Shown here piece after piece: positions 1 through 14,300 of a stretch of DNA of 64,000 bases. The first letter of the stretch is position 1, and each line of letters opens with the position of its first letter. The translations under genes and the position numbers were made by a program. The notes under the pieces are model-generated. The model saw only the letters and a list, made by a program, of their open reading frames with translations. It did no database searches and was not told the origin of the DNA. Origin of the DNA: Prunella strophiata (lineage: Eukaryota > Chordata > Aves > Passeriformes > Prunellidae); NCBI GenBank assembly GCA_036583965.1, contig JAZBQD010000001.1, positions 29,298,597-29,362,596 of the forward strand. The letters are read 5' to 3'.

Positions 1-3000
1 AGGCAGTATAAAGATTACTAACATAAGATTTGATTTTTGTCCCTCAAAGCCTCTAAACAGAGTAGCAGTTCAAAATGTTGACTGTGGAGCCCTTGTGAGG
101 CTGGGCTCTGAGTCTCCCACAAACCTTGACGCTTACTGAAAATTGTTTTTTATTAAACTACATCAAATCCTGTTTTAGCAGAATTTTCTAGTTCTCCTGA
201 CTCCTTTTCTTCTAACCTGCAAATTCACCATTCAAAAACAGTTTAAATAGGAACATATATAGTAAAACTGATAATAAATGAATGGAAAAAAAGAAGCAAT
301 TCCCTTTTTCAATAGCATGAAAATAAGATATAAATGTGCAGAAGTGGAAGTCTTAAAATTATGTCTTCCAAACTATATGCTACTCAGTGTAATTAGAGAC
401 CAAGTGTGAAACCCTGACCTTATTAATTGTAGTAGTCAGGGACATAAAATTATGTTCCAACTAAAAAGACTTTCAAATTTACCAAATGCTTCATAATGTC
501 TGTTTTCACTTGCATTTCAGAATACCATTACCAAGATGATCAGTGCTGACTAGTACTGGTTACCTTTGAAATTTGTGCCATGATCAAGACATCAGCATGT
601 TTTGGACATGCTAAACAGCATAACACAGCTGGCTTTCTAGTAAAATTTTCAACATACTCCCTGCTCCTCCCTTTCCCCACCCCCAAATTATAATCACCTT
701 TCTGAAATCCATATAAAAAGTTATATATACAGTGTTCCTATGAACGGTTTTTAATGGTTACCACGTAATTTTTTTGGATTTTATCTTATCTTGCACACTT
801 TCAGAGAATAATGCCAGGTACTTAAAAAGAGACTTTAGGAGAAAGGCTAAACCCATGTGTCCCACTAACTGTCCTGTGATTAAGGGGTATTTTGCTAATC
901 AAGAACACATTCATTCACAAGTAATATCTTGTTATACAGTATAGTAGTATATATACTACCTAAAAGAAACTTGTTACACATGGTTAATTTTTAAGGTAAT
1001 AAGCACTTTTCTAGTTTCTTCAGTAATTCCTAAAGTCCATGAGGCTTCTTTTTGATTACATCTTTGCATTAAAACCAAACCAAACAGAGCAAGTACACAG
1101 AAGCAGTCCCTCACATTTGGCTACTTCTGCCTGCACTACAAGAGCAGACTTGAGGCAGGTTGAACTCTGCCAGCTATCCTGAAGTTTATGGCTTCTCAAG
1201 GATGAATGGTGCACTTCAAGGAATAAGATTTAGAAATGCACCCATCATAGCACTGTGAAACAACAGACTGGAAAGATGAATAAGAATCTTTGCTCTGGCC
1301 TTTATTAAGTCACAAAGGCTTAGTAAAACATTTCTGGGAGAGCAACTACATTTGTCTTTTCCATTATAGCATTTGAGCCCTGAGCATCTAAGTATCCTAT
1401 TCTTCTTTGATATCTGCTTCAAAACAAAACTAGTATCTGGTGTTAACATCATTGATAGACAGCATTTTTATGTGTAAAGAAGTAAGAATTTTACCTTACT
1501 TCACACAAAAGTCCTTTACTGCAATTTTTGATTCTGTAACTTGTAAATGCAGCTTGTGGTTGAGTCACACGCTCACAGTCTGCTACTTAAGTGTTTTCCA
1601 TTGCATTTTTTGGCATCCTTCATACACAGCAGGTGACAAAACTCGGTGCAAGCCTATTCCAGTGGGACACCAACAACTCTGGATCCCAGTGCTCCAACAC
1701 CCAGCCAAACCTGGACAGAGCTGGGAGCAATCCTGGAGCAGCACATGCCAGGGGGTGGCTGCTCTGTCCTGGAGCATTGCTCTGCCTTGTTACTGCCTCA
1801 CATCACCAGCAAGCATTTCATTCCTTCAAGCACCCGGCTGCTTAAGATATATTCCCTCTGAATTTCATGTCTTGTTTGAAAAGATTACTCAAAATCAATG
1901 AGGAAGACAGGCTAGGAAAACAAATGTAGCCAAGTAATTTCTTAAGCATGGTTATCTTTACACTGAGGAGAGCACCAGGGAGTTACTAATCTTTACAAAA
2001 CAAAAAGGATCCCTGAGATGTGCTGCTTTTCTTCTGCAGCCCTTTAGCTGATATATGAGCCCAAAGCCTGGTCAACACTTCAATCCAGACAGACTCCCTC
2101 TTGAATTCTCTGCACTGGCTCGCTGTTTTTCTGGCAAGTTGCAGCTGGTCTGTATTCAGCCCAGACAGCATCTTGCCTTAAATACATTTTTAATCCTGTT
2201 TTGCCACATAGACAGCCTACATAATTTGGACCTTGAGCCTGGGGAAGCAACCCAATAGAATAATTACCGAGTCTTTCCTAAGCGATGTGTCGGGCCAGGC
2301 TGTTACAGTAAAATCAATGTTTAGCATCAGCTCCCAGTCTCCACCCCTCCTTCCCCCAACCTCCAAATCAAGCTAGTTTTTCAATAAAAAGAGGCCCACA
2401 TAGATTTTCACAGACAGCCAAACAGAGGATTAGAAACCAGAATTTACAAGCCAGACCTGGTTTGATACAATAGATACTGACTAGGATGTATGAGCTTTGC
2501 TCAGTGTCCTCACTGACTGCTTCTGGTCATTAAAAACACCAGTCCCCAGGAGTATTGGTGCCTTTCCTACTCTGACATATTTCAGTGCAACTCCTGAGAT
2601 TGTCCCTTCCAAATCTGTCTGTTCTCATTTCATGCAGGATGCAGTATTTATTTACTTCTGGAAGGAAAATTCCTGCTCAAATTGACTGCTGCACTGCATG
2701 TCAACAGCATTTCCATTTGATTCCTAAGAGGAAGAAATACATACAAAGAAATTCTGTTAGCTCCAGAAAGAGAGAGTCTTTAAATTCTTTAGAAAGAGAA
2801 ATGCTGAAATAAATAATTTCCATTAAAATTCCCACTGCAAAGTGTTTGATCACAACAAAGGCAGATGCAAGAGAAATTTACCTTTAGGTCAACTAAGTGG
2901 CAAAATACGTTGCAAAGTTTTAAGTGATGTCATGGCAAATGGACTGAAAAATGGGTAAGGTTGATGAACAATTTATTCAGCAATCTTATCCTATTAACTT

Positions 3001-3904
3001 TGAAATAATGGATTTGTGCATAAACAGAACTTTACTGCTTCAGACAACATTTCTTTGTGGATTAAACTACCTACTACGTGGCTTATAATTTGAGGTACTG
3101 CTCAAATGCATGCACAGTCTCAAAAAGCCTACAAATAAAATTTTTGCTTTTATTCTTTCTTCCCAAATGTGCCTACAGGTTTTTCCTCAGTTCTGTTCTT
3201 GGTATTTATCCAGTTCTTGGTAGAATTCTGTGGCAGTTCCCATAAACAAGAAGAACAGAGGTGAAATTCAAGATTGCTGCCATATCTCCACTGCTGCTTT
3301 TAACATATTGCTATGTTTCAGAACAGTCAGGGTTAGAATAAGCACACAGTGCAGCATTATTTTTACTCAACCCATGAGTTATATTTTTTAAAGAAATTAG
3401 AAATTGCATTTTCTTGTAACAACAGCACTGTCTAACATAAATGTTGTAATAATAAAAAATAGCTTTAGATTAATAAAAATAGCTTCTAGATTATCATAAT
3501 AAAACAAAAAAGAAGTTTCAAATCCATTGGAAAATGCAGGTAATTTAAAGATTCTTTTGAAAAACAAGAGCTACTCTGGGCAGATCAGCATTGTATTTAT
3601 TATTGTAACCATGGAAACAATATAAATTCCCATCTGTTAAGGTATTCGTTTGCTGCCTGCAAATGATGAGTATACTGTACTCAATAGGTGAATGAAATAG
3701 TTATAATTTCAATGAGTAGCCAGATATGTAATTTTTCTTCTCTGTAAAACACTGAAGAGAGCTCCTGGATGTGATTTAAAGCTCTATGAAATATTTGGAA
3801 TGAAAGCCCAAACCCTGGGAAATTTGCCTGGCTCCAACACTCTGTGATAAACCAGAAACTTGGACTCTGCCTTTATGAAGGTTCATACTAAGTTTTGAGA
3901 ACCT
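1..3904. other. AT-rich non-coding sequence, no gene recognised
   Basis: No open frame here exceeds about 153 codons and none resembles a known protein family. The sequence is AT-rich and CpG-poor. The one local structure noted is a perfect 16-bp palindrome at 944-959 (GTAGTATATATACTAC). Short C-rich stretches occur near 660-690 and 2340-2365. The region is most simply intergenic or intronic. Confidence 0.7.
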
Positions 3905-4001
3905 GGGGAGAGGGGGGAGAGGGGTAAAAAGAAAAAAAAAACCCACAAAACCCAAAACCAAATAAACAAACAAAAAACCTCCACAACAAAAACAACAAAA
4001 C

Positions 4002-4033
<32 letters not shown>

Positions 4034-4041
4034 CAGGGGGG
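3905..4041. repeat. Low-complexity block: G-rich run, A/C-only tract, 30-A run
   Basis: A purine block at 3905-3924 has the form GGGG-AGA-GGGGGG-AGA-GGGG. It is followed by about 100 bases made almost only of A and C (3926-4032), which ends in 30 uninterrupted A residues (4003-4032) and then another G6 run at 4036-4041. No source gene or LINE body is recognisable upstream, so this is called low-complexity sequence, not a retrocopy tail. Open frames read on the minus strand here (runs of Phe, Leu, Val) are composition artefacts. Confidence 0.85.
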
Positions 4042-7000
4042 AAGCAATAACTTTTGTGCCATCATCACAAGGTAAGTTCAGTCAATCTGGTCTGCTTGAT
4101 TGAGTCCTGCTTCAAGGTTTGGGCTCATGCAGTGTGTGACTACAGCAGAAGTGGCTGCTCCAAACTCTTTGAACTTTCCTCATGCTGAGACCTGGATCAG
4201 AGTTTGGGATTTGAACTCCACAGCTTGATCTGTCTGTGATGGGCTGCAATGAAACAGTTAAACTCAGCACTACAGAAGCACATTTGATTGTGGAATTCAG
4301 GCCTATTTCTGGTTCAAAATTGCAGTCAGAAATTCAGCTATGTGCTTTTTATTGCTCCTTCATGGGCACACTTTGAAATATGTGGCACCTTCCAGACATT
4401 CAAAAAGGTGTAGATTTTGTCTATCTGACAAAGACAGACTGTGTTCATCTGACTCTTTTGTCCTAAGGGAGCCAGAAGCTAAAAGATAAGGAAGCTGACA
4501 GAACTAAAGAAAGAGGAGAGAAAAAAAGTTTATGACAGTTACTAAATTCTTTATAAGTCTAAATGTTTCTCTGACAGATATTCCTGGCAACCTTTGGGAT
4601 TTTGCAAATAAACTTATTATAATACAGGTGCAATATGGGAAAAATAGAGGAATTCAGAAAGAAACCCAGATCTGTTGCATAATAATCCTTCTGACTCTGT
4701 GTATATATTATTTTTTATAGTGTGAAATAGTGATGCAGGAAGGTGGCTTTTCCTGGACAGGACTTTTTTCTTTGAATGTTTGAAAAGGTTGCTATCCAAG
4801 TGATCAACAGCCTAAGCTTTGAAATACAATATTTTTACTCCAGGGGAAAATCCATGTTGCCAGCAATGACTCTGAAATGATCAGAAGATGAAAATATTGA
4901 GAATATCTGAAGAACATATTGACCAATAACTTTTTTCCTTTTCATAATATCCCAAATTAAACTTAGTATTAAAAAATTGACTTTATACTGTGAGATGTTA
5001 TGCACTGTTGTCTTAAAGAGCTTTTTTAGTTAAGGAAATTAATGTCAACAAACATGAAATTAAAAAAATAGTTGAAAAGTAAGATTGTAAAAATGATATA
5101 TTTGTTACATGTAAAGCCTCTTTCTACATGTTTTTCAATCAAACAGCCTGACACTGAAGTCTTAGGATGACAGCAGGTAGTCCCATGAAAAAATCCCAAG
5201 TATAGGCTAACAAACTGGAACTGGTTCTGCTTTTCACATCAAAGGAGTTATCAATAGAGATTGGAAGTGACAAATATTTTTGGTAAAAATTTCCAACATG
5301 GAAAGAAAATGGATTGATATTCAGAAACTTAGGAGAGTCTGCACAGCCAGAATCTATGGAAAAAACCATAATAATCGGATTTTGGCATACTGTGTGGGAT
5401 CTGAAAAGCCATTTGAATATTAGCATGCATTAAAAATTTAAGGGTTATTAATCTTTTAATTTAAAGGTTGTTTGAAAAATCTTACTGCTTGCTCTTACTG
5501 TGGTTTTAGTCCCTGTATATATACAGATCTTGGGAATCTAAAAATAGTTGGAGGGAAAGGATTAAAAGGAAAAGGCCAGAGGAGTGCTGAAGTACACACC
5601 CAGATTTAAAGTTAGAGCAGAATTTAAATTTAGAGGATCCTCTCTGAGCAGGTAGCTTTGAGAGTCATCTACACCATAACAAGCCAGAGAGTACACCAAG
5701 ATCCTGCTGGATTTGGCCTCTCACATAAGTTATTAGGCTAGACAACATTTGCCTTAAATAATTGTCAAAATTTTCACAGAAGCATCTTTTCAGAATTTGC
5801 TGAGCATCTATTTGTACATTCTCTGTGAATGCAAATGGTACTCATGTTAATGTGCAGTTTAATGTAGGAAGATGCATTTGGGGAGCAGCAGCAGATTTTG
5901 TGGGCATATTTAAGAATGTTAATTTGAAAATGTGTGCTGTAAACTTTGACAATTTTGGAATACACCCTAGAGAACTCTCAAGTGGCAAACATACAACACC
6001 TACTCAAAAAAGAAAGAAAAATAAAGAGTGCATCAACTCCATTGTAGGCAAGCAAGCAGAGCAGAACAGGAAAATTACTGGGAGAAATTTTACAAGACTG
6101 AATACCAGAATGCCTTGAAAGCCATCACCGACCTTCCAGACATGACTGATTTATTGTCCATGGAAGGATATGCTTAATTAACATAGAGGGAGGTTTTCTT
6201 TCCAGTGATAACTGCTACAGTAAACATGGACCCAATGCACTTTAGATTTTGATTTTCAAGAAGCATCTGATATTCGGTTTCAGATCAGAGATTGCTGGCT
6301 TTGGCACTGAGACATTAGGAAAGGTACAAAGCCACCTGCTAGGTAGAGAGCTGTATTTAGCAGCATCTTTCTTGATACAAATTCAAAGAAAAAGGATCTA
6401 AGAATGGCTCCCCTCTCTTTGGAATAAATAGTAGTGATTCAGTCAAAGAAGGACACCATGAGCTATGAACTGTGAGCTGATGACTGCATTAATGTTACAA
6501 CGAAAACAATTTGTGTTTCAGAATCATCTCACCATGTTGTACCAGGAGGGCAAACATGGGAGACTCAATGTTTTATATACTCCTTTCACTGAAAAATACT
6601 CAGGCATTTTAAAAGATGAACAAGCACAAAACTTGTTGAGTTGTAGAGACTGAAAAAGACAGTCCAAGTAAGTAACAAAGGTAGAATTCAAATACATAGA
6701 GGTTTTTCTGAGAAGTCACATGTATACTTCTTAGAATCAGTACACCATCACCATAACTGCAAACTAGAGAGCAGATCCAGGTTCATTTGTCACATCAGCA
6801 GTGTAGACCTGGTAGCATGTTCAAACTGAATCCAAGACTGTCAAAGCAGGAAGGTGCAAGGTGATGATGTTCAGCTAAAGAACCTAAACATTCATACAGT
6901 GCAGACTCTTTCCCTTTAGATAAGGCCTGAGTGAAATCTGTCATGCACACATTATCTGTACAATATCTCATATTCCAGTAAAACTGCCCAGGCAGACATG

Positions 7001-8385
7001 CATGTACTTCCTCCTTTCTGTAGCACTTCTGGGACCACTGCTTGTCACTAATAGGGATAACTCCTACCCCTATAGGGACAGATCCTGTTGAGCACTCTGA
7101 AGTGATGAGCTGATGCAACCCCTTCCTGACATACAAGAAAGAAGGAATGAACTAATAATTACTTGGAGTTAGAAATGACTAAAAGTAGTCTCCACAACAA
7201 CTTCCTCTTGCTACATTTTGAAGCATTGAACTTTACTTGTCTGTTGCCCAACTATATCATCAAAAATTATATTGTGCCTTCCTTTGAGAGAAAAATGAAA
7301 GAGCATGACCTCATGTTATTTCAGAAACAAGATGGGTTCTTTTTTGGCATGTGTTTCACAGTGAAAATCCCTAATATTACTCCCACGCTGTAAACAATAC
7401 ATCTACTATTGCCCTATAATTTCCGTATCAGTGTGAATAGCAACAATTTTACATAATTAAAATAGGGAGTGATATTTCTCAGGCCCTTGCATTCCAAGAA
7501 AACACATTCTTTTTTAGTAGCTCAAAGTTTTAAACAGAGGCAGGGAAGACACAGGTGATTAACACATAAGACACAGAGGAGTATGGGATCAAATCCCTTG
7601 TAACTGCTGAGTGCTGCAGCTCCCTCAGTAGCCCTGAGTTAGATACTGGAGAGGGATCTGCTGCAGTTTGCTCCTTCTGTTTGATCCTGTTAGTGCAGGA
7701 GAGAGTTACCACACTATGAGAAATATGGTCCATTCCCAGCAACCTCCTCAGGCTAAGGATATCCATAGGACAGTGTAATTGCTTTGCATATGGTACCTAG
7801 AAACTGCTCTAATCAATCACTGATGGTTGGAAAGCTGTGGAGTTTAAGGACTGTAACTGCCCATCCATCTCTTTTAGGTGCAGCTCAAAACTCACTTGTT
7901 TTGTTGTGGAATGTTCCATTTAAAAACCAGATGGATTTCTTAAGTGTGAATGGAATTTTTAGCATAAAAGATGATTATCTAGATTATTCTGCTACTCTGA
8001 CTGCATGGCGGTACGATTTAATAAATACGAACTAAAGCTGTGGCTTTCTTTTTAGAAATATTAAATTAATTATAAAAAAAGAGTTAAGATTGCAATTGTG
8101 ATGCTTGTTTGAATGAAGAAATTGAAAATTCTGTGACCTATCAAAGTTGGACAGAAAGACACGATTGTATTGCCCACAAAAAAACCTGATATGATGCAAG
8201 CTGATGATGATTTTCAGTAAGAAAAAAAAAATGCAGACAGCTCACAGTCTATCAGGGATGCTTTTTATACAGCAGAAGTTACAGAAATATTTTTTCCCCC
8301 AATTTACACTGTATCCTGAAATTTGAACAGGAACCTTTTTTATTAGAAAATTATTATTAATGAATAAAATATTGTGTGTTTTGGG
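4042..8385. other. AT-rich non-coding sequence, no gene recognised
   Basis: Open frames are short (at most 113 codons at 6795-7136, minus) and match no family I recognise. A faint resemblance to an old LINE body around 5820-6120 was considered and not accepted. No RNA gene or regulatory site can be named. Confidence 0.65.
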
Positions 8386-8409
8386 TTTTTTTTTTTTTTT
8401 TTTTTTTTT
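8386..8409. repeat. Homopolymer (T)24
   Basis: Twenty-four consecutive T residues, preceded by a short G/T-rich stretch (8373-8385). On the minus strand this reads as poly(A). No retroposed gene body is recognisable next to it. Confidence 0.95.
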
Positions 8410-11029
8410 AACTGGACACATCCAAGCATTATAATTTATATGGATAACTTTCCTAGATGTGTTTGTGACTTTTCAACATCCTTTTTTTTACAAGGCTATG
8501 GACACATTAAAAAAATAATTTAAAGAAAGAACAACTAATTTTCAATAGGTTTCCTTTGAGCATTCTCTATGTTTTATGGTATGAAGGTACTACTAAATCT
8601 GTTGAACAAACAGTGAGGTCCAATTAATTTCTGTTTCAGTCTTTTGAATTTCCTCAAATTAAAATTTACCATCAATAACTTAAATCTATTGTCCTATTAG
8701 TGCTTCATTAATCCAACATGGATCCTAATTTTAAGCCTATGCTTACTCTTTATTGGCCCAAGGAAGGCATTTAGCATGGTTTGGGAACAGGAAGAAAAGG
8801 TGTATTACTAACAAAATTTATTACTAACTTTCCTCAGAAACAATTTCTTAGACCATTTATTTTGGCTCCACAGTTATTTTTGAGGGTAACTCTGCCTGTG
8901 GAATTTGAAATATGTTTCTTAGACTGAAACAACAAGACTGTTGATTGCCTCAAGTGGAGCTTCCCATCTGTGCAGTTATCCATAGCTTCAAATCCAGTCC
9001 ATTACAAATGCCCTCACATTTCAAGTCTCACAGTACAGTATTATTATTTCATTGTCTAAGCCAGTTTTTAGGACCTTTTTTTTTTTTTTGTTAACAATGG
9101 AAATCTTATTTGACCGTATTTCAAGAAGGTTTCCTGGATGTTTTTTTAATTTTCTTACATCAAATACCTTAGGATTATAGCAGAATGTTTTAAAATCAAT
9201 GAGAAGGTAGACTGAACACTGTTTATCTAGCACAGCAAGAAGAATGGTGAAAGGATGGTGACTACTTCTTCTTCCACTATCTGAATTCAATGCATAAACT
9301 GGCCATTGCATAACCTGGGAATTCCATTGTCCTTCCAGAGTTAATTGACACTGAGCATTAAGAATTGAAACATGGTACTCAAACACAGTAAATTTGTAGT
9401 TATTCAGTAGAGATCTTAGTGTCTGCTTTGTACATTCCTTACTAGACCCTCACAGGAATTTGAGAAGTATTTTACTGGCCCAGAGTGGGTTATCTCTGTA
9501 TTCTTTCTCTTTCCCCTCTTCTCCTTGGAAATCCTCAGCATGAAAGAGAAAACACTTCTTGCTCCCCTGATACTTGTGACTTTGAGTTTGGAAACTAGGT
9601 TAACTAGAGAAGAATTTCTCTTTGAGACAGGAGTACAATATCTTCACCTCTGGCATCTGAATTCCTTAGGATTTAAGTCTGCACCAACGCTTTACATCAG
9701 TGGTGAATTACCTGGATTCCCTTGACTACCTTTGCTCAGTCTTTACTTTTGATTTTCTCAGGGGCTAACAGAAGACTCCCAAAGCACTTGCTAAAGCTTC
9801 TTTTCAAACAATTGCCCAACTTTTTCCTCCTGCTCCCACGGGACCACCTCGCTCTCAGTTGCTGCATCCCTGTTCTGCACTGCACCCACTCTGATTTCAT
9901 GGCCAGCAGGCAATAACAAAATAGATACAGCTGACAGAGTATTTCTCTTTCACTTCCCCATCTCATGAGGACTTTTCATGAATAATATTCACTGCCAAAG
10001 ACACAACCACACCAAACCTTGTACTGGGAAATGAACAGCAAGTGCTGCTACAGATGGCCTTAGCTCCTTAGCAATCACTGGTGCATGTGCTGACAAGTGT
10101 TATGATTCATTTTGAGTGCCTGGTTAAGGCAGGTCACTTATTGACAGGGGACAGAAAAAGAAATCTCTTAACATTCTACCACATGGAAATAGTAAAGAAT
10201 TAAACAAGAAAGGCAACCACATTCCTCTGCCAAAAATTCTTGAGCAAACACATGGACATGATCCCTTGCAAAAGGTCAGGGAAGGCTACTGGAGTGATAT
10301 ATTTCCAAAGTGGATGGTTCATTTAAAAGGTTCAATCTAATTTCTGTTAGCAAATCCTCTTACATAAGCAATACATTTTAAAAAGTGCTTGAGGATTTAG
10401 GTATTCCTCCATTTCATGGCTCCCATTTTAGTGAGCTTTTAAAGAAACTAAAATTTTTTAGAAAAAACATTTTTTTCAGCACTTTCTGCTAAAAAATGGG
10501 TCACTGTCTCTCTGTCAGCCTGGGAGCACCAAAACAGAGCTTGGAACTCTGTAGACTACACCAGGCAGTTCTGCAAATGGTGTCATTTGAAAGCAGTGGC
10601 TCCCAAGGAGCAAGGTGTGATCACATTGCAGATCTTTGGGTAGATTAGAGGAGATGTGTGGAGCTCCCAGACCTCACATCCAGAGCTGTGACATGACAGA
10701 CTTGGGGCTGACAAGGACAGGAGCTATGGATTGGGTCAAAGCCATGGTGCAGGGGTGGGGGAGCACTGAACCTGACCAGACCTATGTAGAAAATCTTGTT
10801 TTCTCCAGAAAGTTAGGAACCATTGACTGAGGGGCTCACTCCTTCTCTCCTTGAAGCTGCTGAAAATGTTACCATTCATAACAGGAGCTAGGTCTGTAGT
10901 TCAATTACCTAACTTTGAATGCATAGTATCATTTCTTTCCCCCCACAGCAAAAAGAATTAGCTCCATTATTCCATTTTACCATTTGACAGCACTCTGGTA
11001 AACAATGCTCAAAAGTAAAAATGGGAAGA

Positions 11030-11340
11030 CTTTTAACCAGAATGCTGATTTACAGCTCCAGAGTGATAAGTAACCTAATGCAAATAAAAATAAAATCCTA
11101 CATATTGCCTTATTTTGTTTTTAAATTAACAATCTCCATAGCTGTAAGCGAGAGAAATTAATTACGCCTGCCCTTACATCATGCTCAATGTGTACTGATG
11201 CAAATGCACCCTATTTTAATTCCTCTGAATGTTAATAATGGAGCAAATGAGCACTAGATTATGTTATACAAAAGCAATGGAAGTAATTAAACTTCATTTA
11301 ATAAAATCATCAGGGATACAGAAGCATTAATGACTTATAC
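11030..11340. promoter_or_regulatory. Candidate conserved non-coding element (enhancer-like)
   Basis: Seen: two perfect POU octamers (ATGCAAAT at 11078-11085 and 11198-11205) about 120 bp apart, several TAATTA and TTAATTA homeodomain-type cores (near 11158-11164 and 11285-11290), and a texture of AT-rich blocks without low-complexity runs. Known: vertebrate developmental enhancers in gene deserts often combine these motifs. Inferred: this could be such an element. The motifs are short and common in AT-rich DNA, so the call is weak without cross-species alignment. Confidence 0.25.
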
Positions 11341-14300
11341 TCCTCCTCTGCAGGGAGTGGAAGACATGTTGGTACACAGGAGCCTGAGAACCACTGAGAT
11401 GAGAGCAATGTAAATACATAAACAGGAATGCTAAGGTAAGTGGTGTATCATATATGAAAAGTCTTAGAGTGAAAGCCCCAGGCTACAATAAATTATTTAC
11501 TTTAAAGCACCAGGAAATAGTACCATCTCAGGCAAATGACAGCAAAAATATCTTCCATCCTCTGAGAGGCAAAGCATCAGCACTGAATTACTTTTTAAGT
11601 GCAAAGCTGGTTAAATGTTGCACTGACAGTGATAGAGAAAAAAATGCTTGAACTGTGAATGGCTGTTCACTTTGTACAGCCTTCTGTCCCTCTCTAAATT
11701 TATATTCACAAAGAGCATTGTGTTTGTACAACTCCTGTCTGGAATCACTGTTAGCTCTCTGAATGCTCTCACTTGGACACAAAACCATATATTCTTAAGT
11801 ATTTTCTTTTTTTAAATGCACAAACTTTTTGATGTTTATCTCAGCTCAAGCTTCATCCACTTTTTCACCTTGGGTATATTATAAAAGCCAAACAAATATT
11901 TACCAGCACAGCAGAAGGGATTTGTCCTGAGTTTAGCTATGTCCATATCTGGCACTTTCTAAAAAGAGTTGAAGTGACATAAACTGAGCATAAAATATCT
12001 GTTGCACAGTAAATGATAGCTGTGGTATGTGATGAGGCTTTATGGGATTTTCTTGAAAAAAAGGCTTTTATGAAAATTAAATGCTGGTATTACTGCTCAT
12101 AAACTCTTGCAGAAATAGAAATACATCTGGCATAGATATGAGCATTAAGAAAATGTATAGAGACTGTGACATATGTCAATGTTTTGTGTTATAAGCATCA
12201 ATAATAGACAATGATAAATTTTCATTTCTGCCAAATGATTCAGAGCTCTCTGCAGCATGGGTATATTAGAAATACTGCTGCTCATTAGATGAAAAAAATC
12301 AACTTGAAGGCCAGTGGGTAGAGTCTGACCCCAGCTTCACAGGCCAATGTTTGGGGCAATGCCTTCTGCTCCCAAGGAGATACTTTCAGTTTGCAGCACT
12401 GTGCCCAAGATCAATATCTGTCCTCACAAGTACAGCAAAGGGTGATTTTCCTTCACTTGATGTGAAAAGAAAAAGGGGTCATGCTAGGAACACTGTTCTC
12501 TTGAGGAAAGACAACAGCACAATAAAAAAAAAAAAGGTAACAGCAGAGAAATGTTCAATCAATCCTGGAGCATTAAGGTGGCACATCAATTTGTGCAGCA
12601 CTAGCTGTCACTGTGTGGAAGCTGGCATTGGTGCCATTGTTTATCCAAAGAGATTTTACTTATTTTGTGAGCAACAAAAAACTCCCATAGTACCTAGGAC
12701 CTCTTTCTCCACTGTGAGAAAGCTTTATTATTATTTCTATGACAAGAGAGATCTATTTCAAGCTTAAGGCAGGTTGGATAAAGGCAAAGAGTTCAATCAA
12801 TAGCAGGATCCCTTTCCCACTTATATTAAAGAATGATTGAAGAGGAGTTAAAGACAGGTTGGTAAAGACAATTTCAGCAGTATCACTGAACTGCTTAGAC
12901 ACAAAGCTTGGCTCTTTTACTTTCCTTTGACCAGGAATTAAATATCTTCTGTTTTGTCAGATATGCAGTGCAGGAAACAAGATTGTGGAGATGTCCTCGG
13001 ATTTACATCAGTGTGATTGTGATCTGTATTATTACCAGGATAGTGTTTTTATATTGCTGTGCTTCTGTAATTCCCATTGAAGGGCAGCTGTTTGAAGTAC
13101 AGTAAATAGTACCTGTTTTGAGAAGCTCTTTACATTTGTTCACTTGAAATATTGATGACTGTTTTAAGCTGGTATAATAGCATATCATATTTCATGAAAG
13201 TATTGCAAAACTGCTCATGCACAAAACTGCCTAAAGTGATACTCAAGGTAAAGACTGCAGAGGCTTTTAAGAGTAGAAAGAAACAGCAAGAGTTGGTTCC
13301 ACTGGTGTGACTCATTTCAGAACCTCCTTGCTGAAGTTTTCCTCACACATTGTCCTTGACTCTGCCCTGGTGGTGCAGCACATGTGGTGCATGAAGCACC
13401 CACTGCCTGGAGAACACTTCCAGTTCAGCCCAACAGAGAAACAAAGGGTGCAATGTTGGAACCAAGGAGCACACATTTAGTCTGAACTGTAGAATTCTGT
13501 GTTTCTGTAGGTTTAACACTAACATCCATTCTTCTACCTAATTTCTAACTTGTGATGCTACATGTACTGCTCGGTATTTCAGACATCTTGAAACGGTGGG
13601 TGGTTTTACAGACCATATGTGCTGCAATCTCTAGACACATCGCAGCATGTTAAAGATGGAGAATCAGATGCAGTCCTCAGATTGAATTCTTGGTTCCCTT
13701 GTTTTGTGGGTTTTTAACAGATTCGCCATAAAGTTAATTGAATTCTCCTTTCATTCGGCTTTAAGCAGATGTGTAAGTAAGAACTTTTCATGGAATTTGT
13801 TGTGATTTGAAGTGAAAGGTGAGATAGCTAGCAAAGAATTATTTACAATTCAGTAAGAGTCAGGATTAAACAAGTGACTTGTTCTTAATTTACTTTGAAA
13901 GTTTCAAAGTCACCCTCCTCTTCCATGTTGTGCAACATCAGAGTACAGGATGCTTAGCAGATACTATTAATTTCTAGTTTTGTGCACTCTGGCATGCATG
14001 AGTGGCTCATGAAGTAATGACTGTTTTAGACCACAATGTAGAAAGAAATGAGTATTACTGTGAAGCCTTAGCCAATTTTAGGAGCAGTCTGTAGCCAAAT
14101 CTTGCTTGAATTTTTTCATGAGAATCTCAGCTTGATTTTAAAGCATTAACAACGTTAAGAACTTCACATATGTTTTTGAGAACCAGCTGAAGTGTGAAGG
14201 GTTCTCTGCATGGATCCTAGCTCACTTATTTTCATGTTTGCCTGCATGTAGTTATAGAGGATGCTCTTTTTCATATTTTGTTTTTTCATAAGGTTTATTA

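Noticed and set aside
5820..6120. Possible old LINE body (string near 5870 resembling a CR1 reverse transcriptase region, then A-rich AAAGAAAGAAAAATAAA)
   Set aside because: Only one short stretch is suggestive. The following sequence does not stay collinear with any CR1 or L3 order I know, and the 97-codon frame has no reverse transcriptase motif.
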